Shown here: positions 23,358 to 30,434 of the stretch, one piece after another
Numbering within the stretch: position 1 is the first letter of the stretch
Layout of the letters: each line of letters begins with the position of its first letter
Origin: Christensenella sp. UBA4636
GTDB taxonomy: Bacteria; Bacillota; Clostridia; Christensenellales; Borkfalkiaceae
DNA: 32,614 bases
NCBI GenBank assembly: GCA_002405915.1
Contig: DHMS01000016.1
Coordinates: 6,479-39,092 of the forward strand
Reading direction: 5' to 3'
Notes under the pieces: model-generated
What the model saw: the letters and a program-made list of their open reading frames with translations, nothing else
What the model was told of the DNA's origin: nothing
Databases searched by the model: none
Position numbers and translations under genes: made by a program

Positions 23358-23422
23358 AAAACGCTACCTCCGTTTCTTTTATATTTAGTATACCATATAT
23401 TCGGCGGTTTTGGTAGCGTTTT
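23358..23422 (-). promoter_or_regulatory. Extended -10 promoter of asp23 flanked by an 11-bp inverted repeat
   Basis: Arms AAAACGCTACC (23358-23368) and GGTAGCGTTTT (23412-23422) are perfect inverted copies 43 bases apart. Between them, on the minus strand, is TGGTATACT (an extended -10). The arm nearest the gene borders the GGAGG ribosome site, so a read-through transcript from spoIIIAH could form a stem that covers it. Confidence 0.5.
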
Positions 23423-23454
23423 TTTTAAGTTTTTCGATTTTTTTATACAATTAT

Positions 23455-23928
23455 TCAACTAATCGGAATAATATTGACCTTTTCGGGCGTGGCGGCGGCT
23501 TCGGAAGCGAGAATGGTGTAGATTATAACGGCGTCGTCCTCGGTGAAGTTTTCGCTTTTTACGATGACGTTGACATTTTCGCTCGTTAACCCTATCGACA
23601 CTACGGACTCTTCGTACCCTTTCGCCTTGATGAGCTTTTCCAAAAGCAGTTCTTTTTCGATTATGCCGGTGAGCTTAATCTTCATGGAAAGGGCTTCGCT
23701 TTTCTCGCTCGAACCGTCGGCGGAAGCGGCGATAACCGCGTCAAGCTGCGTGAGCTGTTCGTTTCTCGAAGTCGAACGCTCGGTCCTGTACTGTGTAAAG
23801 TAGTTTGCGGCGGCAACCGCGTCGTCCTTTTTGCCTATGTTACCGGACAAAAGGAAGTTTGCGACGGCGGTCGCGGCTAAGAGAAGGACCATGCAACTTA
23901 AAATGATAATTTTCTTCTTTCTGGACAT
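23455..23928 (-). CDS. spoIIIAH: Stage III sporulation protein AH
   Basis: SpoIIIAH is the mother-cell membrane protein whose extracellular YscJ/FliF-like domain binds forespore SpoIIQ across the two membranes, forming the engulfment zipper and feeding channel. The 157-residue protein has one N-terminal transmembrane helix (about 6-27), a linker with DAVAAANYFTQYRTERSTSRNEQ, and the C-terminal ring-forming domain (KLIKAKGYEESVVSIGLTSENVNVIVKSENFTEDDAVIIYTIL). AAGGAG precedes the ATG. It is the last gene of the operon. spoIIQ is not in the window. Confidence 0.95.
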   Translation of the reverse strand: MSRKKKIIILSCMVLLLAATAVANFLLSGNIGKKDDAVAAANYFTQYRTERSTSRNEQLTQLDAVIAASADGSSEKSEALSMKIKLTGIIEKELLLEKLIKAKGYEESVVSIGLTSENVNVIVKSENFTEDDAVIIYTILASEAAATPEKVNIIPIS

Positions 23929-23949
23929 ATATGCTTACTCCTTAAAAAA

Positions 23950-24408
23950 TTATTTCCTCGTTAAAATTTTTATTTTTTCTTCGCCCACGCTCAAAAAGGT
24001 CTGCGCGGCTGAAAGAAGCGACATTTTTACCGAAAGATTGTTCGCGCCCTCGGCAACGATTATAACGCCCGTAATTTCCGGGTAGCTTTCGGTCACCACC
24101 ACGGGCTTGCCGTTGACAAGCACGAGTCCGTCCGCCGATTCCTTGTACACGCTTTTAAAGCCCGAATCCACGGAAATTATAACTTCCACCTTGCCTGCGC
24201 CCTTGACTAAGCTAAGGCTCTTTGAAAGTTTGCTTTCAAGCTCCGTTACGTATGAAGAAACGTTTTCCGCGCTTGTTGCGCTGCTTTTCGAAAAAGAAAG
24301 CGACGACGAAGCGATAAGCACGACGATTATTACGAGCGCGGCAACCGCGATATACTCTATCTTTATCTTTTTGAAAAAGTCTTTAAGAGTTTTCTTTTCC
24401 TTCTCCAT
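23950..24408 (-). CDS. spoIIIAG: Stage III sporulation protein AG
   Basis: SpoIIIAG forms a large membrane-associated ring in the mother-cell to forespore channel. The 152-residue protein has one transmembrane helix (about 18-38) and an extracellular ring-building domain (SSYVTELESKLSKSLSLVKGAGKVEVIISVDSGF, PEITGVIIVAEGANNLSVKMSLLSAAQTFLSV). It overlaps spoIIIAF by 26 bases and is 21 bases before spoIIIAH. At 152 residues it is shorter than the Bacillus protein (about 229), mostly in the inserted beta region. Confidence 0.94.
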   Translation of the reverse strand: MEKEKKTLKDFFKKIKIEYIAVAALVIIVVLIASSSLSFSKSSATSAENVSSYVTELESKLSKSLSLVKGAGKVEVIISVDSGFKSVYKESADGLVLVNGKPVVVTESYPEITGVIIVAEGANNLSVKMSLLSAAQTFLSVGEEKIKILTRK

Positions 24409-24877
24409 CTCCGAAAATCGTCACCGCCTCTTTTTTTACGCTTAGCGACGAAGCTATCTTTGTTTCTTCTTCGCTAATATTTATATTCCCAGAAAATCCG
24501 TTTATGACAGATTGTTCGATATAAATATAAACTTTTTTTATTTCGCCGTTTTCCGTTGTAAAATCGGCGCGGACAAGCGTTAATCCGTCGCTTTCGATAA
24601 GGCTTTTAACAAGCCGTTTTTTGCGCTCTAACGAGTACTGCCAGATATATTCCGAAAGCGAAGTATCTTCCGCAATCTCGTAGTTTGCGCTTTGCGTTTC
24701 GCCGAGGGTTTTGCCCGTAAAAAATGAAACGGCTAATAAAGCGGTAGTAACCGCTATCGCGAGCGCGGCGACCTTTTCGCAAGGCTTTTTAAAATTCCCG
24801 TCGGGGCAGAGAATGGAAGCGAACGAAGCGACGAGAGAGAGGGAAGCAAGCGAAAAAACGTAAGAAGTTATGCTCAT
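24383..24877 (-). CDS. spoIIIAF: Stage III sporulation protein AF
   Basis: SpoIIIAF is a membrane component of the SpoIIIA complex with two N-terminal helices and an extracellular ring-type domain. Here it has 164 residues: helices near 1-22 and 36-55 (SITSYVFSLASLSLVASFASIL and AALAIAVTTALLAVSFF), then ETQSANYEIAEDTSLSEYIW and a soluble C-terminal domain. The ATG overlaps the spoIIIAE stop as ATGA. The frame extends far upstream without a stop but only as a shadow of spoIIIAE. It is somewhat shorter than the Bacillus protein (about 206). Confidence 0.9.
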   Translation of the reverse strand: MSITSYVFSLASLSLVASFASILCPDGNFKKPCEKVAALAIAVTTALLAVSFFTGKTLGETQSANYEIAEDTSLSEYIWQYSLERKKRLVKSLIESDGLTLVRADFTTENGEIKKVYIYIEQSVINGFSGNINISEEETKIASSLSVKKEAVTIFGDGEGKENS

Positions 24878-25953
24878 ATATTGCCTACCGCCAAAATGGC
24901 TAAAAAGATAGTTACGAGTTCGCACACCGCGGTTGCCGCGGCAACGGTCGTTAAGCACGAAAAGCAATCTGCTAAGACGGCGAACATTCCCGAAAGGTTT
25001 TCCGAATTTTCGCCTACCGCGGCGACAAAGCGCATCGCAAGCCCCGAAAGTATAGATTTTAATAGCGGCGAAACGCAGGCTAAAATAACGCCTATCGCGG
25101 CAAGTATGCCGAACGCGTTTTTTATTAAAAGCGAGGCCGCGCACACCACGTCGAAGCCGCCGCCCAAGAATTGTCCCGCACCGGGCGCGGAAGCGGAAAG
25201 CGCGTACTTTACGGCTTTCAAGGAAAACCCGTCGTAACAAGAAGCCGTTATGCCTTGCGCCGTAACAAAAAGCGAAAAAGCGGTTCCCGCAATGCCGACA
25301 GTCCACTTAAATAAGCTTTTCAAAAAATCGCAAGTTCTTTTGAGCCTTACGTTTTTAGAAAAGGACGAGCATATGCCGACGATTGCCATAGAATAACAAA
25401 GCGGCAACAAAACCCTTTCGGTCAAAACGCTTAAGCCCGTCAAAAGCGTGGCGACCGCGGGCTTGAAAACGCCCACGGAAACCTTTCCGCCGCCCGCCGC
25501 CATAAGCGAAAGCATTATCGGGAACACGAGGCTTATGCCGTTTGCCGTAACGCTAACGCAAGTTTTTACTTCCGTTGCGGAAGATATAAAGCATGCCGCG
25601 CCCACTCCCGCCGCGCCGAGCGTTACGACCGCCGTAGCGATCGACGAATTTTTGCTTTCCGGCTTTATGATTTCTATCAATATTCCCGCGACCACAAACA
25701 CCAAAAGGCTTGCGGTTTTTAGGACGATATCGCCAGAAAGATTGCGTAAAGCCTTATTAAAAACGCTTTTTAAGTCGTCGAAAGTTATTCCGCCGCCCTC
25801 GGCGAATTTCAAAAGTTCGTCGTAACTTAAATTTTCAAACCCGAACGCTCCGTCCGTGCCGCTTAGGTCAACGCCGTCTAAAATGTCTTTTATGGTTTGG
25901 GTCAAGTCGCCCTCTTCCGCATATGCGTACGTCGTAAAAAACACAAAGAACAC
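24874..25953 (-). CDS. spoIIIAE: Stage III sporulation protein AE, start codon uncertain
   Basis: SpoIIIAE is the large polytopic membrane subunit of the SpoIIIA channel. The frame shows a signal-like segment (LACLAAFLLVFFVFFTTYAYA, then EEGDL), a soluble stretch (DGVDLSGTDGAFGFENLSYDELLKF) and seven or eight helices with family features (SATEVKTCVSVTANGISLVFPIMLSLMAAGGG, GQFLGGGFDVVCAASLLIKNAFG). The start is a problem: between spoIIIAD and the signal segment this frame has no ATG, GTG or TTG. The given start (GTG at 25953, or another at 25944) cuts the signal to about 12 residues. The only ATG (26121) lies deep inside spoIIIAD, where the translation looks like a shadow. Confidence 0.88.
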   Translation of the reverse strand: MFFVFFTTYAYAEEGDLTQTIKDILDGVDLSGTDGAFGFENLSYDELLKFAEGGGITFDDLKSVFNKALRNLSGDIVLKTASLLVFVVAGILIEIIKPESKNSSIATAVVTLGAAGVGAACFISSATEVKTCVSVTANGISLVFPIMLSLMAAGGGKVSVGVFKPAVATLLTGLSVLTERVLLPLCYSMAIVGICSSFSKNVRLKRTCDFLKSLFKWTVGIAGTAFSLFVTAQGITASCYDGFSLKAVKYALSASAPGAGQFLGGGFDVVCAASLLIKNAFGILAAIGVILACVSPLLKSILSGLAMRFVAAVGENSENLSGMFAVLADCFSCLTTVAAATAVCELVTIFLAILAVGNI

Positions 25954-25967
25954 GAGCAGAAAAGCGG

Positions 25968-26351
25968 CTAAACAAGCGAGCGCATCAGTTCCAAAAACTT
26001 TGCGGCAAGCGGATACGCGGTGACGAGAATAATTATCTTTGTTATGAGTGAAAGCTTGTCCGCAAGGCTTTTCATACCGAAGTCGATTAAAAGCCCCGTC
26101 GAAAATTCCGCAACGTAACATATCGCAACGACCTTTATAATTATTTTCAGCGAGTCATCGGGAAGAGGCAAACCGCTTAAAAGGTTTGAGAATATCCCGA
26201 AAGCTCCGCCTATAAGCTCGACCGCGGCGAAGGTAAGTATTACCCCGCCCGCGATTAAAGAATAGAGCGCGAACTCCTTGTTGAACGAATTGAGCGTTAC
26301 CGTAACTACGGCAAAAACGAGCGCGAGCAAAGCGAATTTGAGTATTTCCAT
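25968..26351 (-). CDS. spoIIIAD: Stage III sporulation protein AD
   Basis: This 127-residue polytopic protein has four predicted helices, with the family segments NKEFALYSLIAGGVILTFAAVELIGG and IIIKVVAICYVAEFSTGLLIDFGMKSLADKLSLITKIIIL. It belongs to the SpoIIIAC/AD family, thought to form the inner-membrane export apparatus of the SpoIIIA channel, similar in logic to type III secretion. It is 27 bases after spoIIIAC. Its C-terminus (FLELMRSLV) runs into the region where spoIIIAE ought to start. Confidence 0.94.
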   Translation of the reverse strand: MEILKFALLALVFAVVTVTLNSFNKEFALYSLIAGGVILTFAAVELIGGAFGIFSNLLSGLPLPDDSLKIIIKVVAICYVAEFSTGLLIDFGMKSLADKLSLITKIIILVTAYPLAAKFLELMRSLV

Positions 26352-26378
26352 AACTTTCTGCTTTTTATGGGCGATTTT

Positions 26379-26576
26379 CTAATACAAAAGGAAAATGTTT
26401 TTTATGCTTTCGAACAGTTCGCCCACTACGGACAAAACCATCGAAAGCACGATGACAAGCCCCGCAATACCCACGAGCGTGGCTATGTCGTCGCGATCGG
26501 CTTTTTTGAGTATTTGGCAAATAACGGTAACGACTATGCCTATACCCGCTATTTTGAAAATCAAATCGACGCTCAT
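26379..26576 (-). CDS. spoIIIAC: Stage III sporulation protein AC
   Basis: This 65-residue protein of two transmembrane helices matches the usual SpoIIIAC length. Key stretches are SVDLIFKIAGIGIVVTVICQILKKADRDDIATLVGIAGLVIVLSMV. I used the ATG at 26576 because AGAGG lies five bases upstream; a longer frame would add twelve non-conserved residues. It is 65 bases after spoIIIAB. Confidence 0.94.
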   Translation of the reverse strand: MSVDLIFKIAGIGIVVTVICQILKKADRDDIATLVGIAGLVIVLSMVLSVVGELFESIKNIFLLY

Positions 26577-26641
26577 TTTTCCTCTCTTTATGCTCGTTTT
26601 TTCTCTAAACAAAGCGCGTTTTTATAAGGCGTATTCCGTTT

Positions 26642-27103
26642 TTATAAAAGCGCGAGAAACAAGGTAAGCCCCGCGGCGACGCCTATTTTTACGCCGGTAC
26701 CTTCCGCCTTTTTGCATGCAATATCTATTTCCTTTTTCTCGGCTTCTATTTGCCTAAAAAACGCCGAAAAAAGTTCTTTCTGCCCCTCTTTTCCGCTTTC
26801 GCCGAGAAGATAAGCGTACTTTTCTATTATATTTCTTTGCCGAGCGGAAAGGGCTTTGTTTTTGCACTTAAATTCGCCGCCCGTCGCTAAGTTTTCCGCG
26901 CCGCTAAAAACGTCTTTCAACTCCGTGGGGAATTCCGATATTATTTCGAAAAACCTTTCGCCCGCGGCTATCGAAGTCATAACGCAGGCGTTGTTTATCA
27001 AAAGACTGTCAAAAACTTCTTTGCGAATTTTATATTTTTCCGTTATCTTATAGCCCGCCGCGCCGCATAATAAAACGAGCGCAAGCCCTAAAAAATATTT
27101 CAT
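26642..27103 (-). CDS. spoIIIAB: Stage III sporulation protein AB
   Basis: SpoIIIAB resembles type II/IV pilus GspF-like membrane proteins and is thought to partner the SpoIIIAA ATPase. The 153-residue protein has an N-terminal helix (YFLGLALVLLCGAAGYKITEKYKIRKE), a helical cytoplasmic part (RQRNIIEKYAYLLGESGKEGQKELFSAFFRQIEAEKKE) and a C-terminal helix (GVKIGVAAGLTLFLALL). The ATG at 27103 follows AAGGAC; the TTG-started extension upstream overlaps spoIIIAA and is rejected. The gap to spoIIIAA is 25 bases. Confidence 0.93.
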   Translation of the reverse strand: MKYFLGLALVLLCGAAGYKITEKYKIRKEVFDSLLINNACVMTSIAAGERFFEIISEFPTELKDVFSGAENLATGGEFKCKNKALSARQRNIIEKYAYLLGESGKEGQKELFSAFFRQIEAEKKEIDIACKKAEGTGVKIGVAAGLTLFLALL

Positions 27104-27128
27104 TTTTATGTCCTTGAGAATGTGATTT

Positions 27129-27968
27129 TTAAAACTTTTCAACCTTTTCAAGCGTTCCCGCTCCGTTCCTTAATGAGAGAGAAGCACAGATTTTGAAAGC
27201 GTTTTTCACGTTTTTTTCGTCGAATTTAACCTTTATATCCTCGGCGTTTTCGCCATGCGCCGAGCAAATCGCCGTAACGCCCGAACGGGATAAAAACTCC
27301 GCAGCTTCAAATTCTTCAACGCTTCCGAGTTCGTCTGCAATAACGATATCGGGGCGCAGATTTCTTACGCCCGACGAAAACCCGCTTATCTTGTCCGCCC
27401 GCATAACGTCCACGGTGTCGCCTAACTTCATCGTTTTCGGAGCGATTTCTTCCTTTTCGTCTATAACAAGAATGTTTTTACGCGTTTTTTGCGAAAGCGT
27501 TTCGGCAATATCGCGCAAGACAGTCGTTTTTCCCGCGCCGGGCGGAGAAACGATAAGGAGCGGAAGCAGAAAAGACGACGGAGTAATCAAACCGTAAGCA
27601 AGGCGCAAAAGTTCGTTCGCCGAGCCGCGAATTTTGTTTGGCACGCGCACGCAAAGCGAAGTTATCTCCTTTATGCTCACTGCTTCGCCAGTCCTCGTCG
27701 CTCTGCCGCACAGACCGACCCTTACGCCGCCGTCCGATACGACGTAACCGTTTTTTATGCAATCCTCGAAAGCGTGTACCGAATGCTTTATAAGCCTCGT
27801 CATAATAAGCCGAATATCTTCCTCTGTAGCGACAATCGGCGTTGCGCGGAAACCTTTGTCTGTTTTTACGAACACGGGGCAGTCGAGCCTAATGCGGATT
27901 TCTTCAAGCCCGCTCAATTTTTCGCAAACCCTAAAAATTTCGTCCGTCAAAAAATCAAGCTTACTCAA
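27129..27968 (-). CDS. spoIIIAA: Stage III sporulation protein AA ATPase
   Basis: SpoIIIAA is the secretion-type AAA+ ATPase that powers the SpoIIIA complex. Walker A is SPPGAGKTT (about residues 142-149 from the chosen start), Walker B is DIVIADELGSVEEFEA, and the N-terminal domain carries LEEIRIRLDCPVFV and DGGVRVGLCGRA. I chose the TTG at 27968, which follows AGAGGA by seven bases and gives 279 residues. A TTG at 28049 gives 306 residues but lies directly against the hsp20 terminator with no ribosome site. It leads an eight-gene operon ending in spoIIIAH. I could not find a convincing sigma-E promoter in 27969-28052. Confidence 0.94.
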   Translation of the reverse strand: MSKLDFLTDEIFRVCEKLSGLEEIRIRLDCPVFVKTDKGFRATPIVATEEDIRLIMTRLIKHSVHAFEDCIKNGYVVSDGGVRVGLCGRATRTGEAVSIKEITSLCVRVPNKIRGSANELLRLAYGLITPSSFLLPLLIVSPPGAGKTTVLRDIAETLSQKTRKNILVIDEKEEIAPKTMKLGDTVDVMRADKISGFSSGVRNLRPDIVIADELGSVEEFEAAEFLSRSGVTAICSAHGENAEDIKVKFDEKNVKNAFKICASLSLRNGAGTLEKVEKF

Positions 27969-28052
27969 AGGTTTGTCCTCTTTTTCGTTTTTTATCGTTC
28001 TGAGAATATCATATTCTTTAATTCTTCCGATTATTACATTTTCGGGCAAACT

Positions 28053-28087
28053 AAAAGGGCAACCGTAAGTTAACCTTACGATTGCCC
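28053..28087 (-). terminator. Terminator after the hsp20 gene
   Basis: Read on the minus strand, a 13-bp stem GGGCAATCGTAAG/CTTACGGTTGCCC (one U-G pair) with a five-base loop is followed by TTTT. Confidence 0.85.
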
Positions 28088-28170
28088 GGAAAAGGAGAAA
28101 AATAAATGAATATGAATGAGCTTTTTAGAGTTTCACTCCTATCTCCGCGCTGTTTAAACGCGGCGGAGTG

Positions 28171-28617
28171 TTATTTAATGAGAATCTTCTTGGATTCGGG
28201 AACCTTTTTTTCGGGTTTTTTGACGTCAACTTTCAAAACGCCGTTTTCGAGCGACGCTTCGATGTCGTTTTCCGTAACGTCGTCGCCGACGTAGAAAGAC
28301 CTCTTCATAGACGAGCAACTGCGCTCTTTGCGGACGAATTTCTTCTTGTTTTCGCCCTCGCAAGCAGATTCGCAATGGCTTGCGGAAACGGTAAGATAAC
28401 CGTTTTTGAGCTGCATGTCTATCTCTTCTTTCTTAAAGCCGGGGAGTTCCATCGAAAGAACGTAACCGTTCTCCGTTTCCTCCACGTCGGTTTTCATAAG
28501 TCTTTCCATATCTTTGCAACTTCTCGAAGTCGGGAAGAAGAAATCTCCGAAGAACGGGTCAAAGAATCTGTCGCCGTCTCTCACTACCATGTTGTTGTAA
28601 CCGTTGTTGTTTTTCAT
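28171..28617 (-). CDS. Hsp20/alpha-crystallin family small heat shock protein
   Basis: This 148-residue chaperone holds unfolding proteins in an ATP-independent way. It has a Phe-rich N-terminal arm (RFFDPFFGDFFFPTSR), the alpha-crystallin domain (MKTDVEETENGYVLSMELPGFKKEEIDMQLKNGYLTVSA, SFYVGDDVTENDIEASLENGVLKVDVKKPE) and a short tail, KILIK, containing the I-X-I anchor motif. The ATG follows GAGGTG at 28617; a GTG three codons earlier is within the ribosome site. Expression is probably heat-inducible through the CIRCE element over the -35 box. Confidence 0.95.
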   Translation of the reverse strand: MKNNNGYNNMVVRDGDRFFDPFFGDFFFPTSRSCKDMERLMKTDVEETENGYVLSMELPGFKKEEIDMQLKNGYLTVSASHCESACEGENKKKFVRKERSCSSMKRSFYVGDDVTENDIEASLENGVLKVDVKKPEKKVPESKKILIK

Positions 28618-28704
28618 AATAAACACCTCTCATATTTTTTTAATTAGAAATATCGATTGCGCTTTTATTTGTTTGCGCTTTCTTTATTTCCTTTTTATGC
28701 CTGT

Positions 28705-28733
28705 ATTATACACCATTATATTAGCACTGTCAA
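28705..28733 (-). promoter_or_regulatory. Consensus sigma-A promoter of hsp20
   Basis: On the minus strand TTGACA (28733-28728) and TATAAT (28710-28705) are exactly 17 bases apart, giving a leader of about 80 bases. Confidence 0.88.
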
Positions 28734-28747
28734 GCGTTAAATGCTAA
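28721..28747 (-). promoter_or_regulatory. CIRCE operator (HrcA binding site)
   Basis: On the minus strand TTAGCATTT, nine bases, CAGTGCTAA matches 15 of the 18 positions of the CIRCE consensus (TTAGCACTC-N9-GAGTGCTAA). It covers the -35 hexamer of the hsp20 promoter, as expected for HrcA repression. hrcA is not in the window. Confidence 0.8.
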
Positions 28748-28847
28748 TTTTTTAAAATTTTCTAAATAATTTTTTGAATTTATTATATAACTTTATTTTT
28801 AAAGTTGCGTTTAAAAAATGACGAAGCATATCGCCTTTATAAAATAA

Positions 28848-28890
28848 CTCGTCCGCAATTTTCACCTTTCAACTTTCAATTTTCAACTTT
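28848..28890. repeat. TTGAAAR heptad repeat downstream of the small lipoprotein gene
   Basis: Read on the minus strand it has TTGAAAA, TTGAAAG, TTGAAAG, GTGAAAA, TTGCGGACG. The TTGCGGACG tail is shared with the left end of the element at 15578-15871. In the gap 28618-29056 this repeat, the CIRCE/promoter region and a terminator are what I can identify. Confidence 0.75.
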
Positions 28891-28894
28891 TCGC

Positions 28895-28932
28895 AAAAAT
28901 ACCGCCTTCTATAATAATGAAAACGGTATTTT
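28895..28932. terminator. Terminator hairpin after the small lipoprotein frame
   Basis: AAATACCG/CGGTATTT pairs across a loop of about 19 bases; on the minus strand it is followed by a T run. Confidence 0.65.
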
Positions 28933-29056
28933 GAGTGCTAAAAAGGGATTATTTAGTTTTTTTGATAAGCGGGAAAAGATAGTTCACAGCAACGAAGCAT
29001 GCGGAAAAAACGGCTAAAACGTCGAGAGAAATTGTTACGGCGTTTTTGACTTTTAC

Positions 29057-29248
29057 CTAAGTCGAAGTTTTTACGTTGACGGAAACGCTTACGTTTTTGG
29101 CTAAGCCGTTAACGCGACTGCTTTGAACCGCGCCGTAAAAAATTCTGTGAGCGACCTCGGGCTTTTTACCCGAGACTCCGCCGCTCGTGTTGCCGCCGTT
29201 TGAACAACCGAACAAGGTCACAACCCACAGCGCCGCCGCGCAAAGCAC
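29057..29248 (-). pseudogene. Small lipoprotein-like frame lacking a normal start, possibly broken
   Basis: The frame encodes a lipoprotein signal with lipobox LFGC, then SNGGNTSGGVSGKKPEVAHRIFYGAVQSS and a beta-like SVSVNVKTST end. The only start codon is the GTG at 29248, which leaves out the basic residues expected in a signal peptide. The frame continues upstream as VEKKLKLIA, directly behind a strong AGGAAGG site (29274-29280), but no ATG, GTG or TTG is there. After the TAG stop the same frame runs on for about 34 codons and encodes a transmembrane-like segment (SLDVLAVFSACFVAVNYLFPLIKKTK). It could be a decayed gene, a non-standard start, or a real short lipoprotein. No homologue recognised. 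Confidence 0.45.
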
Positions 29249-29549
29249 GGCGATAAGCTTAAGTTTTTTTCTACCTTCCTTTTTACGCTTTTAAAGCGTT
29301 ATTTTTACTATATTATTATCACACCTTTTTGCTCGTCTGTACATTGCAAAACTTATGAAATTACATTGCCTTTTCTATTCTTTTTTTTAAAATTTTAAGT
29401 AAAAAACGTAAGTAAAAACCCGCCGACAAAATCGACGGGAATAAAAAATTAAAAACAAAACTCTTATCGAGCCAATTGTATTTGTTAAAATCTAAGAGAT
29501 AATAAGCAGTAAATACGAACCGACGGTTCAAATCGTTATATATATGAAT
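29249..29549. other. AT-rich gap between the lipoprotein frame and the ABC permease gene
   Basis: The 301 bases hold the AGGAAGG site before the lipoprotein frame, an AT-rich presumed promoter stretch (a TGTGATAAT near 29317-29325 on the minus strand) and the terminator of the ABC operon at 29414-29439. A short GAACC-GAC-GGTTC dyad occurs near 29518. I see no open frame. Confidence 0.5.
29414..29439 (-). terminator. Terminator downstream of the ABC exporter operon
   Basis: Read on the minus strand, CCCGTCGA/TCGGCGGG pairs over a TTTTG-type loop and is followed by TTTTT. It is about 110 bases past the permease stop. A close copy of this hairpin and its flank lies at 31732-31751. Confidence 0.8.
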
Positions 29550-30434
29550 TTATTTTACTTTTCTTTTTCTGAGAAAATTTATTAAAACATAAATTCCGAT
29601 CAAAAGCAAAATACTGCCAACCAACACTGCAAACATAGCCTGTATCGAAACGACGTTATCGAAAAATTTAATACGACAATCCAAGTTTTCCTTTAAAGCA
29701 TCGATACGCGCTCTCTCAAAACCGATTTTTTCCATTTCTCTAAAACAACCGGCAAGAGAATGGTTTCGAACAAGCGACGTACCGTATGTTCCCGGGAAAA
29801 AAGCAAAAATGTTTTTTAATCCGTCGGAAAAACTGTTTATCGGCATATATGCGCCGCAAATGAACCCGTAACCGGCAGATACTATTGTGCCGACGGCCGA
29901 CATCTGCCCCTGCGTGCTTAAAAAAGTATTCACGATAGACGAAAGAGCCGTACCGAACATACCCAAAAGAATTACGTCAAGCAAAATAAAGATAACATCG
30001 CAAAAACTTAGATACCAACCTACAATAGCAAGATATATAAATCCCGCGCATACGGCTATCAATCCGACAGTGAGCGTACTTGCAAGCGAACCGGCATAAT
30101 AAGCAAGCGAAACAATGCTTTTTTTGACGGGCGTAACTAAAATATCTTTCTTTGCTCCGTTAACTTTGTCCTGAACCATTACAAGATTAGAAGAAAAAGC
30201 AATCGTAACGCAACATACGGCAAGAAAAGACGAAACAAGCTCCCCGCCGACGGCTGCTTCAAGTAATTTCGAATCGGTAATGCCTTGCGCCAAACTGTTA
30301 CGATAAACCTTAGCAAGGAAAGTCACATATAACACGAGAAGAATAACAGGCGTTATAAGTGAGGAAAAAAACAAACCTTTATCCTTGAAAAATAGTTTAA
30401 TATTACGTTTTGTCAATACAAAAAAAACTTTCAT
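29550..30434 (-). CDS. ABC-2 type transporter permease
   Basis: This 294-residue membrane protein has the ABC-2 permease pattern: a basic N-terminus (LTKRNIKLFFKDKG), six helices and an ABC-2 signature region around SAGYGFICGAYMPINSFSDGLKNIFAFFPGTYG. It would form the membrane path of an exporter with the upstream ATPase, which it overlaps by four bases (ATGA). Such DrrAB-like pairs export antibiotics, peptides or lipids, but the cargo is unknown. A large loop between helices 5 and 6 (about 215-260) is charged. Confidence 0.9.
   Translation of the reverse strand: MKVFFVLTKRNIKLFFKDKGLFFSSLITPVILLVLYVTFLAKVYRNSLAQGITDSKLLEAAVGGELVSSFLAVCCVTIAFSSNLVMVQDKVNGAKKDILVTPVKKSIVSLAYYAGSLASTLTVGLIAVCAGFIYLAIVGWYLSFCDVIFILLDVILLGMFGTALSSIVNTFLSTQGQMSAVGTIVSAGYGFICGAYMPINSFSDGLKNIFAFFPGTYGTSLVRNHSLAGCFREMEKIGFERARIDALKENLDCRIKFFDNVVSIQAMFAVLVGSILLLIGIYVLINFLRKRKVK

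Noticed and set aside
24383..25306. Long 307-codon form of spoIIIAF
   Set aside because: The first 143 codons are an Arg-rich shadow of spoIIIAE; the family start MSITS follows the ATGA overlap at 24877.
28177..28647. Long plus-strand open frame of about 159 codons across hsp20
   Set aside because: It is the complement of a clear Hsp20 gene and shows no start signals or domain.
29490..29545. Possible tRNA on the plus strand, suggested by GGTTCAAATC near 29525
   Set aside because: The T-stem does not pair, and no acceptor, D or anticodon stem can be formed around it.
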